Source of the DNA: Streptomyces nojiriensis
Lineage (GTDB): Bacteria > Actinomycetota > Actinomycetes > Streptomycetales > Streptomycetaceae
Assembly (NCBI RefSeq): GCF_017639205.1
Contig: NZ_CP071139.1
Coordinates: 7,377,501 to 7,441,500 of the forward strand
Direction of reading: 5' to 3'
DNA length: 64,000 nucleotides
Under the pieces are notes generated by a model. That model saw nothing but the letters and a program-made list of their open reading frames with translations. It had not been told where the DNA came from and searched no databases. Of this stretch, positions 50,670-58,656 are shown piece by piece (position 1 is the stretch's first letter; every line of letters starts with the position of its first letter). The position numbers and the translations under genes are program-made.

Positions 50670-51908
50670 TTGACCGGCTCCCGTCCCTTGCGTCCGCGGC
50701 TGCGTGCCCTGCGGCCCGAAGCCTTCGGTGCGGACCCGTCCGGTGCCCGGCTGGAGCGGATCCGCCGCTCGCCGAACTTCGCCGACGGCGTCTTCCAGAA
50801 CCCGGTCGGGGCCCGGAACAGGCCCTCGGGGTCGATGGCCGAGTTCGCCAAGATCTACTTCCACCGGGAGCAGCGGGTGCGGCGCAGCCCCGCCGCGCCC
50901 ATCCCGGTCCACCCGACGACCCTCGCGGACCTGGCGAAGCCGCCCGCGAGCGGCCTGCGGCTGACCTGGATGGGGCACTCCAGCGTGCTCGCGGAGATCG
51001 ACGGGCGCCGGGTGCTGTTCGATCCGGTGTGGGGCGAGCGGTGCTCCCCCTTCCCGTTCGCCGGCCCCAAGCGCCTGCACCCCGTACCGGTCCCGCTGGC
51101 CTCACTGGGCACGGTCGACGTCGTGGTCATCTCGCACGACCACTACGACCACCTCGACCTGCCGACGATCAAGGCGCTGGCCGGTACGGACACGGTCTTC
51201 GCCGTCCCGCTGGGCGTCGGCGCGCACCTGGAGCGCTGGGGCGTACCGGCCGACCGGCTGCGCGAGCTGGACTGGAACGAGAGCACCGAGATCGCCGGGC
51301 TCTCGCTCACGGCCACCCCCGCACGGCACTTCTGCGGCCGCGGTCTGCGCAACCAGCAGCACACCCTGTGGGCGTCCTGGGTCGTCGCGGGCGACGAGCA
51401 CCGGATCTTCCACAGCGGGGACACCGGCTACTTCCCGGGCTTCGAGGAGATCGGCGCCGAGCACGGGCCCTTCGACGCCACCATGATCCAGATCGGCGCC
51501 TACTCGGAGTACTGGCCCGACATCCACATGACGCCCGAGGAGGGCATGCGCGCCCACCTCGACCTGCAGGGCGGCACCCCCCGCGGGACGATGCTGCCGA
51601 TCCACTGGGGCACCTTCAACCTGGCCCTGCACCCGTGGGACGAGCCCGGCGAGGGCACGCTGACCGCGTCGCAGAACGCGGGCGCGGCCATCGCGCTCCC
51701 CATCCCGGGGCAGCCCTTCGAGCCCGGCTCGGCGGACGCGCCCGCCGCACCGTGGTGGCGGCCCTTCGTCGCCGGAGGGGCGGCGGGCGGTCCCCTCGAC
51801 GGCCGGGTGTCCGTACCGCCGCTCGGGGCGGGCGCGGCGGCGGCTCCTGCCCGGGTGGCGTCCGCGGCCGTCGACGGCCAGGAGAAGTCGGAGTCCGTCG
51901 GCTCGTAA
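50670..51908 (+). CDS. MBL fold metallo-hydrolase (NAPE-PLD/UlaG-like)
   Basis: 412 residues. Metal motif SHDHYDHLD (HxHxDH), further ligands in PARHFCGRG and HSGDTGYFPGF, and a late histidine LPIHWGTFNLALHPW, the arrangement of NAPE-hydrolysing phospholipase D and UlaG-like enzymes. The substrate may be an N-acylphospholipid. TTG 50670 follows GGAGG by five bases. The last ~60 residues are Ala/Pro-rich and probably disordered. Confidence 0.88.
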   Translation: MTGSRPLRPRLRALRPEAFGADPSGARLERIRRSPNFADGVFQNPVGARNRPSGSMAEFAKIYFHREQRVRRSPAAPIPVHPTTLADLAKPPASGLRLTWMGHSSVLAEIDGRRVLFDPVWGERCSPFPFAGPKRLHPVPVPLASLGTVDVVVISHDHYDHLDLPTIKALAGTDTVFAVPLGVGAHLERWGVPADRLRELDWNESTEIAGLSLTATPARHFCGRGLRNQQHTLWASWVVAGDEHRIFHSGDTGYFPGFEEIGAEHGPFDATMIQIGAYSEYWPDIHMTPEEGMRAHLDLQGGTPRGTMLPIHWGTFNLALHPWDEPGEGTLTASQNAGAAIALPIPGQPFEPGSADAPAAPWWRPFVAGGAAGGPLDGRVSVPPLGAGAAAAPARVASAAVDGQEKSESVGS

Positions 51909-52266
51909 CGCGGGGCATCGGGGAGAACCGGCCGTCCCGACCGGGCCGGGCGGCGGGCAGCCCGTGGAAGGACCCCCACGGGACGCACTCCTGGGGGTCC
52001 TCCCGATTCGGTGCCCTCGGCCCGTACCGCCGACGGTCCGGCGACCGGTGCCGGTGGGCGAGAGGCGCCGCCGGGGCGGTCCGCAGGGTCCAACCGGCGC
52101 ATTCGGGCTGCTGTGCGAGCGCTCCACCGGGAGCGGGAAGCACCCCCGCGAAGTTCGCCAACTGGCGGTCCGGGGTGCTGCGATGGGGTCTAGCGTGGGT
52201 ATTCGGTGATCAACACCGGGCCCCGGGAACGCTGGGGGCCGGGCCCCACGTACCGAGGACGCCCAG
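51909..52266. other. Intergenic region with terminator and conservon promoter
   Basis: 358 bases. A hairpin at 51969-52001 ends the upstream gene. The remaining ~265 bases carry no convincing frame and must contain the promoter for the five-gene conservon; TCTAGC near 52190 is a weak -10 candidate. Confidence 0.5.
51969..52001 (+). terminator. Terminator after MBL-fold hydrolase
   Basis: AGGACCCCCA (51969-51978) pairs with TGGGGGTCCT (51992-52001) around a 13-base loop. Confidence 0.75.
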
Positions 52267-54105
52267 ATGTCCGGACTCCGCGCCGCCCGCCATGCCCCGT
52301 CGAGACAGGCCGTCACCGGTCCCGCGCGGCAGATACGGCCTCAGCTGGTGCGCGCCGCCGTACTGCCCACACTCGCCGCCGGGCTCAGCGGCGCCGCCGC
52401 AGTGATCTTCACCCTCCAGCTCGGCGGGGGAGCCGGCGACCGCGACGCCCGGCTGTGGCCGGTACTCACCGGCTGCGCCCTCCTCGTGGTCGGCGCCCTC
52501 GCCGCCGCCCTGCTCGGAGCCCAGCGCGCCGCCAAGGCGGTACGGGACCGGTGCGAGGCGCTGCGCCGCTCCAGCGTGCGCGGCCGGGGCGAGCTGCGCA
52601 CGGCCGCCGACCGGCTGGAACGGGGCGAGACCCCGCCCCGCCCGGTGCGCGGTGGACCGAGCTCGCCGCTGCCCGGCGGCGATCCGGCCGGGATGGACGA
52701 GTTCTGGCTGCTCTCCCAGGAGCTGCGGGGCGCCCGCGAACAGGCGCACACGACCCTCCTGCGGCTGGCCGGCCCGGCCGTCCCGACCGACAGCGAGCGC
52801 AAGGTCGAGGTCTTCGTCAACCTCGCGCGCCGGCTCCAGTCCCTCGTGCACCGCGAGATCTCGCTGCTGGACGACTTGGAGGACACGGTCGAGGACCCGG
52901 ACCTCCTCAAGGAGCTCTTCCACGTCGACCACCTCGCCACCCGAATCCGCCGGCACGCCGAGAACCTCGCCGTGCTGGGCGGCGCCGCGTCCCGCCGGCA
53001 GTGGACCAGGCCCATCGACCTGAGCGAGGTGCTCCGCTCCTCGGTCGCGGAGGTCGAGCAGTACACCCGGGTCAAGGTCGTGCCCCCGGCCGGCGGCAGC
53101 GTCCGCGGGCACGCCGTCGCGGACGTGGTGCACCTGCTCGCCGAACTCGTCGAGAACGCCACGGTCTTCTCCGCCCCCGACACCGACGTGGTGCTGCGCG
53201 CCGAGCGGGTCACCGCCGGCATCGCGGTCGAGGTGGAGGACCGGGGACTGGGCATGCCGGCCGAGGAGCAGCACCGGATGAACGCCCTGCTCGGCGACCC
53301 CGACCAGATCAGCGTGCGGCACCTGCTGGCGGACGGCCGGATCGGCCTGTTCGTGGTGTCGGCGCTGGCCCGCCGGCACGGGATCGCCGTCGAGCTCAAG
53401 TCGAACATCTACGGCGGTGTGCTCGCCGTGCTGGTGCTGCCGCAGGAGCTGCTGGGCGCGGAGGCGCCCACCGCGGCCGATGCGGCGGGCGGCTCGCGGG
53501 CCACCTCGTGGGGGACCGGGCAGGGGTCGGCCGTGCCGCCGCTGGAGCCGGTGCGCGTGCCCCTGCAGACGCCCCCGCCGGAAGCCCGGCAGGCCTCCGC
53601 GGGCCCGGGGGCCGCGGCCCCGTACGACCCCGAGCCGCACCCCGTGCCGGTACCCGCGGCCGGCACCGGTACGCGGCCGGGGACCGGAGCGGCGAGCCCG
53701 CCGGAACCCGCGTCGCGGCCCGTGCCCCGGCCCCGTCCGGCGTCCCTGCCCGCGCCCCGGTCCGGGGAGACGGACGGGCCCGGGGCGGTGGCCTGGTCCG
53801 CGCCCGCGGCCGATCCCCGGGTCGGGCCCGTGCCGGGTCCGCCGGCCGGGGCGGTGACCTGGTCGGCGCCCGCGCCCGAACCGGCGCCCGCCGCCGGTCC
53901 CGCGCCCGGCGCACCCGGCGCGCCCGTCACCGTCGACCGGCCGCGGCTGCCCCGGCGCCGCGCCCAGGAGCACCTCGCGCCCCAGCTGCGCGAGGCCCCC
54001 GCCCCCCGGCGGGCCGCGGACCCCGAGCAGCCGGTGCACGACCCGGGCCTGATGGCCGCCTTCCAACGGGGCTTCGGACTGGCCCAGTCGGAGAACCAGG
54101 TATGA
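52267..54105 (+). CDS. Conservon CvnA: membrane sensor with histidine-kinase-type ATPase domain
   Basis: 612 residues. Two membrane helices near residues 28-50 and 65-85 (WPVLTGCALLVVGALAAALL) flank a very short extracellular loop. A coiled-coil/dimer region follows, then a GHKL ATPase domain (LLAELVENATVFSAPDTDV, VEDRGLGMP, GRIGLFVVSALARRHG). The ~200 C-terminal residues are Pro/Ala/Gly-rich and disordered. The usual phospho-acceptor histidine context is not obvious. In conservons this protein recruits the roadblock and GTPase partners encoded next. ATG 52267; end overlaps the next gene by ATGA. Confidence 0.9.
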   Translation: MSGLRAARHAPSRQAVTGPARQIRPQLVRAAVLPTLAAGLSGAAAVIFTLQLGGGAGDRDARLWPVLTGCALLVVGALAAALLGAQRAAKAVRDRCEALRRSSVRGRGELRTAADRLERGETPPRPVRGGPSSPLPGGDPAGMDEFWLLSQELRGAREQAHTTLLRLAGPAVPTDSERKVEVFVNLARRLQSLVHREISLLDDLEDTVEDPDLLKELFHVDHLATRIRRHAENLAVLGGAASRRQWTRPIDLSEVLRSSVAEVEQYTRVKVVPPAGGSVRGHAVADVVHLLAELVENATVFSAPDTDVVLRAERVTAGIAVEVEDRGLGMPAEEQHRMNALLGDPDQISVRHLLADGRIGLFVVSALARRHGIAVELKSNIYGGVLAVLVLPQELLGAEAPTAADAAGGSRATSWGTGQGSAVPPLEPVRVPLQTPPPEARQASAGPGAAAPYDPEPHPVPVPAAGTGTRPGTGAASPPEPASRPVPRPRPASLPAPRSGETDGPGAVAWSAPAADPRVGPVPGPPAGAVTWSAPAPEPAPAAGPAPGAPGAPVTVDRPRLPRRRAQEHLAPQLREAPAPRRAADPEQPVHDPGLMAAFQRGFGLAQSENQV

Positions 54106-54578
54106 CCCCGACCCCTCACCCCATCAGCAAGGAGCGCACCCCCATGGGCGGCGAAGTGGCGACGAAGACCGGCGGCCGGCTCTCCGACCTCGACTGGCTG
54201 CTCAGCGGCCTGGTGCAGCGCGTGCCGTACACGCGAAGCGCCGTACTCCTCACCGCCGACGGGCTCGTGACCTGCGTGCACGGGATGGACGCCGACAGCG
54301 CCGACCACATGGCCGCCCTCGCCTCAGGCCTGTACTCCCTGGGCCGCAGCGCCGGTGCCCGCTTCGCGGACGGTGCCGAGGTGCGGCAGGTCGTGGTCGA
54401 ACTCGACACCGCGCTCGTCTTCGTCTCCGCGGCCGGATCCGGAACCTGCCTGGCCGTCCTCGCCGACCGGGAGGCCGACGCCGGTGTGCTCGGCTACGAG
54501 ATGGCGATGCTGGTCAAGAGCGTACGTCCGTACCTCGCGGCCCCGCCGCGGCGGCCCGTCACCGATGTGGAGCGATGA
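54102..54578 (+). CDS. Conservon CvnB: roadblock/LC7 domain protein
   Basis: 158 residues. LSDLDWLLSGLVQRVPYTRSA and the following LLTADGLVTCVHGMD open a roadblock/LC7 fold, which in streptomycete conservons stimulates the GTPase CvnD. ATG 54102 is coupled to cvnA (ATGA); an internal ATG at 54144 with AAGGAG nine bases before it would give a 144-residue form close to typical CvnB length and may be the true start. Confidence 0.9.
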   Translation: MTPTPHPISKERTPMGGEVATKTGGRLSDLDWLLSGLVQRVPYTRSAVLLTADGLVTCVHGMDADSADHMAALASGLYSLGRSAGARFADGAEVRQVVVELDTALVFVSAAGSGTCLAVLADREADAGVLGYEMAMLVKSVRPYLAAPPRRPVTDVER

Positions 54579-54988
54579 GGGCCCGGGGGCCGGGGGCGTA
54601 CGCGAAGGGGCGGGACACACCGTGGCTCGACGACTCGGCGGGCCGTGTGATGCGCCCGTACACCGCCAGCGGGGGGCGGACCAGGCCGGGCTTCACGCTC
54701 GACCTGCTCTCGCTGGTGAGTGCGACCGGGGTGCGGCCGCACGTCCCGCTCGGGGCGGAGCACACGCTCGCCCTGCGGATGTGCGCGGGGGCCACCACCG
54801 TCACCGTCGCCGAGGTGGCCGGGCAGCTGCGGCTGCCCGCCGTCGTGGTGAAGGTGCTGCTGTCCGATCTCATGGAACACGGGGCCGTCATGGCGCAGGC
54901 GCCCCGGTTCCCGGGCGGGAGTTCGTTCGCCGCCGACGACCGGTCCCTGCTCCTGGCGGTGCTCGATGGCCTGCGTAGACGACTGTGA
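54575..54988 (+). CDS. Conservon CvnC: DUF742 protein
   Basis: 137 residues. The YTASGGRTRPGFTLDLLSLV segment, with RPYTASGGRT as the conserved DUF742 block, is followed by a winged-helix-like half (VAEVAGQLRLPAVVVKVLLS, DLMEHG). It forms part of the CvnA-D membrane complex; the precise role is not settled. ATG 54575 overlaps cvnB (ATGA), and the end overlaps cvnD by 23 bases. Confidence 0.9.
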   Translation: MRARGPGAYAKGRDTPWLDDSAGRVMRPYTASGGRTRPGFTLDLLSLVSATGVRPHVPLGAEHTLALRMCAGATTVTVAEVAGQLRLPAVVVKVLLSDLMEHGAVMAQAPRFPGGSSFAADDRSLLLAVLDGLRRRL

Positions 54989-55601
54989 CGCCCCCGCCGC
55001 CCCGGCCGCGGACGCCGGGGCTCCGCCCGCGACCCTGAAGATCCTGGTCGCGGGCGGGTTCGGGGCGGGCAAGACCACCTTCGTGGGTGCGGTGAGCGAG
55101 ATCGAACCGCTGAGCACGGAGGAACTCCTCAGCGGGCTGGGCACGGGCTGCGACCCGCTGCACGGCGTCCGGGAGAAGACCACGACGACCGTCGCGCTCG
55201 ACTTCGGCCGGATCACCCTGGACGAGCGCCACGTGCTCTACCTCTTCGGCACCCCGGGCCAGCACCGCTTCTGGTTCCTCTGGGAGGAGCTGTGCGCGGG
55301 CGCGCTCGGGGCGGTGGTGCTCGCCGACACCCGCCGCCTGGCCGACTGCTTCCCCGCCGTGGACTTCTTCGAGCGGCGCGGAATCGGCTTCATCGTCGCC
55401 GTCAACGAGTTCGACGGCGCTCACCGCTACGGGCCCGACGAGGTCCGCGAGGCGGTGGGGCTCGGGCCCGAGGTGCCCGTCGTCCGGTGCGACGCGCGCC
55501 TGGCGAGCTCCGGGACGGGGGCGCTGGCCACCCTCGTCCGGCACCTGCTCTGCATGTCCACGGTCAGCTCATCGTCTTCGGAGTCGGGGGAACCGCCATG
55601 A
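54966..55601 (+). CDS. Conservon CvnD: Ras-like GTP-binding protein
   Basis: 211 residues. P-loop GGFGAGKTT at residues 30-38, switch region TTTTVALDFG, G3 LFGTPGQHRFW, and NEFDGAH in place of NKxD, as in other CvnD/MglA-like small GTPases. Thought to cycle GTP and relay signals from CvnA. ATG 54966 lies inside cvnC. The N-terminal ~22 residues are Ala/Asp/Cys-rich and not part of the fold. Confidence 0.9.
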   Translation: MACVDDCDAPAAPAADAGAPPATLKILVAGGFGAGKTTFVGAVSEIEPLSTEELLSGLGTGCDPLHGVREKTTTTVALDFGRITLDERHVLYLFGTPGQHRFWFLWEELCAGALGAVVLADTRRLADCFPAVDFFERRGIGFIVAVNEFDGAHRYGPDEVREAVGLGPEVPVVRCDARLASSGTGALATLVRHLLCMSTVSSSSSESGEPP

Positions 55602-56143
55602 CGTACTACGAATCGAACGGACACCTGCTGCTCACGCCGGTGGACCGGGAGGCACCCGCACGCGCCGTCCGGCTGCGCGAGCTGGGCCTGGGGGAGCGTA
55701 CGGACGCCGAACTGGACGCCTTCGCGAGGCGCGTCTGCGACACGCTCGGAGCACCGTACGCGGGGGTCAACTTCATCGGCGAGGAACGGCAGTTCTTCGC
55801 CGGGCTGCACCATGCCGCCGAGGCCCCGGCGAGCGGGTACCCGGCGCGGGTACTGGCCCGCGACCACGGCTACTGCCCGCACGTGGTGGTGCGGCGGCGG
55901 GCGCTGGTGCTGGAGGACGTACGGGACTTCGCACGCTTCGCGGGCAACGCGGTGGTGGACGAGAGCGGGGTGCGGTCGTACGTGGGCGCGCCGCTGACGG
56001 ACCGGCGCGGGATCGTCCTGGGCACGGTGTGCGCGGTGGACGTGGTGCCCCGCAAATGGGGTGCGGAGGGACTCGCCACCGTGAAGGCGCTCGCTGCGGA
56101 CCTGGTGGCACTGGTGCACGAGCGGGAGGACAGGGCGGGGTGA
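55598..56143 (+). CDS. GAF domain protein of the conservon
   Basis: 181 residues. Single GAF fold (GAPYAGVNFIGEERQFFAGL, ALVLEDVRDFARFAGNAVV, YVGAPLTDRRGIVLGTVCAVD). GAF domains bind small ligands or haem; no cysteine/histidine pair typical of haem is obvious. ATG 55598 is coupled to cvnD (ATGA), so it is the fifth conservon gene and may supply the sensing input. Confidence 0.85.
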   Translation: MTYYESNGHLLLTPVDREAPARAVRLRELGLGERTDAELDAFARRVCDTLGAPYAGVNFIGEERQFFAGLHHAAEAPASGYPARVLARDHGYCPHVVVRRRALVLEDVRDFARFAGNAVVDESGVRSYVGAPLTDRRGIVLGTVCAVDVVPRKWGAEGLATVKALAADLVALVHEREDRAG

Positions 56144-56215
56144 GCGGATCTGTCGGTGGCGGGGGCTACGGTCGTCGGACAAGGGTGTACCGGTGGCTGG
56201 AGAGGAGAACCGGGG

Positions 56216-56578
56216 ATGGCCACGACCGCGCAGGACGTCCGCCTGATCGCACTGTCGCTTCCGGACAGCAGCGAGAAGCTCGCCTGGGGCATGCCGACCT
56301 TCCGGGTCGGCGGAAAGATCTTCGTCTCGCTCGCCGACGACGACACCTCGATCGGGGTGAAGTGCCCCAAGGAGGACCGGGCCGAGCTGATCGCGGCGGA
56401 GCCGGAGAGGTTCTTCCTGCGGGCGGGCCACGACGACCGTTACGACTGGATCCGGGTCCGGCTCCCGGCCGTGCGGAACGCGGCCGAGCTGCGCTCCATC
56501 CTGACCGACTCCTGGCTCCAGGCGGCTCCCAAGCGCCTGATCGCCGCGCATCCGGAGCTGACCGCGAACCCGGGCTGA
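56216..56578 (+). CDS. MmcQ/YjbR family DNA-binding protein
   Basis: 120 residues. GMPTFRVGGKIFVSLADD and WIRVRLPAVRNAAELRSILT are family signature parts (CyaY-like fold with double-wing DNA binding in YjbR). Likely a small cytoplasmic protein; DNA binding is assigned from the family. ATG 56216 is 8 bases after AGGAG. Just before the tRNA-Pro gene. Confidence 0.82.
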   Translation: MATTAQDVRLIALSLPDSSEKLAWGMPTFRVGGKIFVSLADDDTSIGVKCPKEDRAELIAAEPERFFLRAGHDDRYDWIRVRLPAVRNAAELRSILTDSWLQAAPKRLIAAHPELTANPG

Positions 56579-56695
56579 GGGCGGCGACACGGCCGAGCGG
56601 ACCCGGAGACGGAAAAGGTGCGCGCAACCACCCCACGAAGTGCGGTATCGTTCTCCTGCGCGTTCAACCAGGGGAAACCCCAGGTCAGCGCGCAT

Positions 56696-56769
<74 letters not shown>

Positions 56770-56784
56770 CTCGTGAGAGTCGTA

Positions 56785-56828
56785 GATCGAAGGGCCGCTT
56801 CGGAGCAATCCGAAGCGGCCCTTCGATC
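56785..56828 (+). terminator. Very strong terminator after tRNA-Pro
   Basis: A perfect 20-bp stem (56785-56804 with 56809-56828), loop GCAA, followed by GTTTTCC. Confidence 0.92.
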
Positions 56829-56862
56829 GTTTTCCGGCCTTGCCGGGGTGTTCCGGCCGAGG

Positions 56863-57309
56863 TCAGGTGGTCATGCTCGCATCGGCCTCCCGTTGCATGC
56901 CCGCGCACAGTGCCCAGACCACGAACAGGTTGACGGCGATCAGGATCACGGCCCACCAGGGGTAGTACGGCAGCCACAGGAAGTTGGCGATCGCGCCGAG
57001 GCCGGCGATGGCCACGCCGAAGAAGCGCGCCCACAGGGCTCCGGTGAACACGGCGCAGCCGGCGAGGACGAGGGCGATGCCCAGGATCAGGTGGACCCAG
57101 CCCCAGCCCGTCACGCTCCACTCGAACACGTAGTGCCGCGTCACGACGATCAGGTCGTCCCTGGCGAGGGCCGCGATCCCTTCGAAGATCGCCATCGCGC
57201 CCGCGAAGACCATCAGGGCGCCTGCCGTGATGGTCGTACCCGATGTGGGCGCAGTCCAGGCGCTGGGCTGCGATTGACTGGTCCGGGCCCTGCCGGCGTC
57301 ACTGGCCAT
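56863..57309 (-). CDS. DUF7144 family membrane protein
   Basis: 148 residues with four hydrophobic helices (TITAGALMVFAGAMAIFEGI, WVHLILGIALVLAGCAVF, FFGVAIAGLGAIANFLWL, AVILIAVNLFVVWALC). The arrangement and the motif FEWSVTGWGWVHL match a small streptomycete membrane family. Function unknown. ATG 57309 after a GGAGACC stretch. Transcribed toward the tRNA terminator. Confidence 0.8.
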   Translation of the reverse strand: MASDAGRARTSQSQPSAWTAPTSGTTITAGALMVFAGAMAIFEGIAALARDDLIVVTRHYVFEWSVTGWGWVHLILGIALVLAGCAVFTGALWARFFGVAIAGLGAIANFLWLPYYPWWAVILIAVNLFVVWALCAGMQREADASMTT

Positions 57310-57409
57310 GTCGGTCTCCTCGGTGGCAGAGCCGACCCGGCGCGCCGGAGTCGGCGTTCCCCCGATTCAGCGTGGCACGGTCACCCTCCGTCGGCACTCC
57401 GGCCGCAGG

Positions 57410-57445
57410 AGGGGGTGGTTCCGGAGCGATCCGGAACCACCCCCT
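57410..57445 (-). terminator. Terminator after iclR-like gene
   Basis: A 16-bp perfect stem (57410-57425 with 57430-57445) with a four-base loop, 18 bases beyond the IclR stop in the minus direction. Confidence 0.88.
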
Positions 57446-57463
57446 GGTTGCCGGGGGCGCGGC

Positions 57464-58258
57464 CTAGCGCGGGCCCGCCAGGGCGGGGTGCGGGCCCCCG
57501 GGAACCGGAGGGCGGGCGGGCCACTCGCGGTGCGGCCGGGCCCCGGCGGCCGGCCGCCGGGACAGGTTCGCGCTGATCATCGCCGCCACCCGGGCCACCG
57601 ACCCGCCCAGCGGGGTGATCTGTCCGGCGTCCGGGCTGGTCGCCGCCACGGCGGCGACCACCTGCCCGGACGCGGAGAGTACCGGCGCCGACACGCACGA
57701 GAGGGAGCTCACGCACTCCCCGTACCGGAAGGCCAGCCCCAGCTCCCCGGCCTGTGCGACCTCACGGGCCCAGGAGGCCGCCGTCCGTCCCCCGGGAGGC
57801 TCCGCCACCGGGGCGGAGGCCGCCAGGATCAGCTCGGCCGCGCTCCCGGGCGGCAGGACGACACCCGGTCTGAGCGGAAAGACGTCGTCCGCCTCGCCGC
57901 GCAGACCCGCGACGACGATCGTCTGTCCCGCCTCCGCGACCGACAGGCTGAGCGTCAGCCCGCCGTTCGCCGAGGCGAGCTCACGCAGCGGCCGGGCCGA
58001 TGCCGCGCGCAGCGCCCGCGCCGGGTGCCAGGCCTGTCCCAGGCGGAAGGCCCTCGCCCCGAGCCGGTAGCGGCCGGAGCGGCTCTGCACCGCGCCCAGT
58101 GCCACCAGCTGACCCAGTAAGCGGTGGGCGGTGGCCTTCGGCAGCTCCGCGTCCGTCGCCAGGCGGGTCAGCCCCACTTCCTCGCCCTCCGCGAGCACCT
58201 CCATCAACGCGAACGCACCTTCCAGTACGCCCCGCCCCTCTGCGCCTGATCTGGCCAT
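57464..58258 (-). CDS. IclR family transcriptional regulator
   Basis: 264 residues. Winged helix-turn-helix at residues ~10-75 (GLTRLATDAELPKATAHRLL, LVALGAVQSRSGRYRLG), then the IclR effector domain with the allosteric segments GLTLSLSVAEAGQTIVV and ECVSSLSCVSAPVL. The C-terminal ~30 residues are Arg/Pro-rich. It is divergent from the small-peptide / AMP-ligase / presenilin-like operon across 239 bases that carry two palindromes, so it most likely controls that operon. ATG 58258 follows GGGGGA by 7-8 bases. The ligand is unknown; IclR proteins commonly bind carboxylic acids, which would suit an adenylating enzyme. Confidence 0.9.
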   Translation of the reverse strand: MARSGAEGRGVLEGAFALMEVLAEGEEVGLTRLATDAELPKATAHRLLGQLVALGAVQSRSGRYRLGARAFRLGQAWHPARALRAASARPLRELASANGGLTLSLSVAEAGQTIVVAGLRGEADDVFPLRPGVVLPPGSAAELILAASAPVAEPPGGRTAASWAREVAQAGELGLAFRYGECVSSLSCVSAPVLSASGQVVAAVAATSPDAGQITPLGGSVARVAAMISANLSRRPAAGARPHREWPARPPVPGGPHPALAGPR

Positions 58259-58362
58259 GGGCGGTCCCCCTTTCACGCCTGGCCCCATCGGTCGGACGGA
58301 ACCAGAACTCCCCGTTCGCACCGGCTCGTCGGGGGTCTCGGTGTTGCCTTCCCCCGTTCACC

Positions 58363-58379
58363 GGTCCGTTGAATGGACC
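58363..58379. promoter_or_regulatory. Inverted repeat GGTCC-N7-GGACC, candidate IclR operator
   Basis: It lies in the middle of the divergent promoter region between the regulator and the peptide gene. Assigned by symmetry and position only. Confidence 0.45.
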
Positions 58380-58393
58380 AGATCATTGCCCGT

Positions 58394-58406
58394 GCGATCC
58401 GATCGC
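58394..58406. promoter_or_regulatory. Palindrome GCGATC-C-GATCGC, candidate operator
   Basis: A perfect 6+6 palindrome with one central base, 15 bases from the other repeat and about 90 bases before the peptide start. Confidence 0.45.
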
Positions 58407-58497
58407 GCCATTGTGCTCTCGTCCAAGTGACGGAACGTTACGGCGACTTCGAAGGAGCCCGAGGGACCGTCCACCCGGAACGAACAAGGAGGATCCG

Positions 58498-58587
58498 ATG
58501 AGCGCGATCAAGGCGAGCGCCAAGCAGTTCAAGTACGTCATGGGTGCCATGACGGCGGTCTTCTTCGCCAACTGTTCCGCCAGCTGA
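58498..58587 (+). CDS. 29-residue peptide, probable substrate or signal peptide of the presenilin-like cassette
   Basis: ATG 58498 with a strong AAGGAGG ribosome site reads 29 codons. The first half is polar and basic (MSAIKASAKQFK; lysines 5, 9 and 12), the second half is hydrophobic (YVMGAMTAVFFA), and it ends NCSAS with Cys26. The shape fits a short membrane-inserted peptide with a cytoplasmic N-terminus, the type of substrate an intramembrane protease accepts. A 14-bp hairpin follows directly and would let it be made in excess over the downstream enzymes. I know no described family for it. Inference: precursor of a processed peptide, pheromone or membrane effector. Confidence 0.8.
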   Translation: MSAIKASAKQFKYVMGAMTAVFFANCSAS

Positions 58588-58599
58588 CGATGAAGCAGT

Positions 58600-58633
58600 G
58601 AGGGGTGGGAGCGGCGCGTCGCTCCCACCCCTC
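58600..58633 (+). terminator. Hairpin between peptide gene and ligase gene (attenuator or processing site)
   Basis: A perfect 14-bp stem (58600-58613 with 58620-58633), loop GCGCGT, without a T run. It begins 13 bases after the peptide stop and ends 23 bases before the ligase start, so it could partly terminate transcription or protect the peptide mRNA. Confidence 0.75.
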
Positions 58634-58656
58634 CGCCACACCCCAGGGAGGTACGA

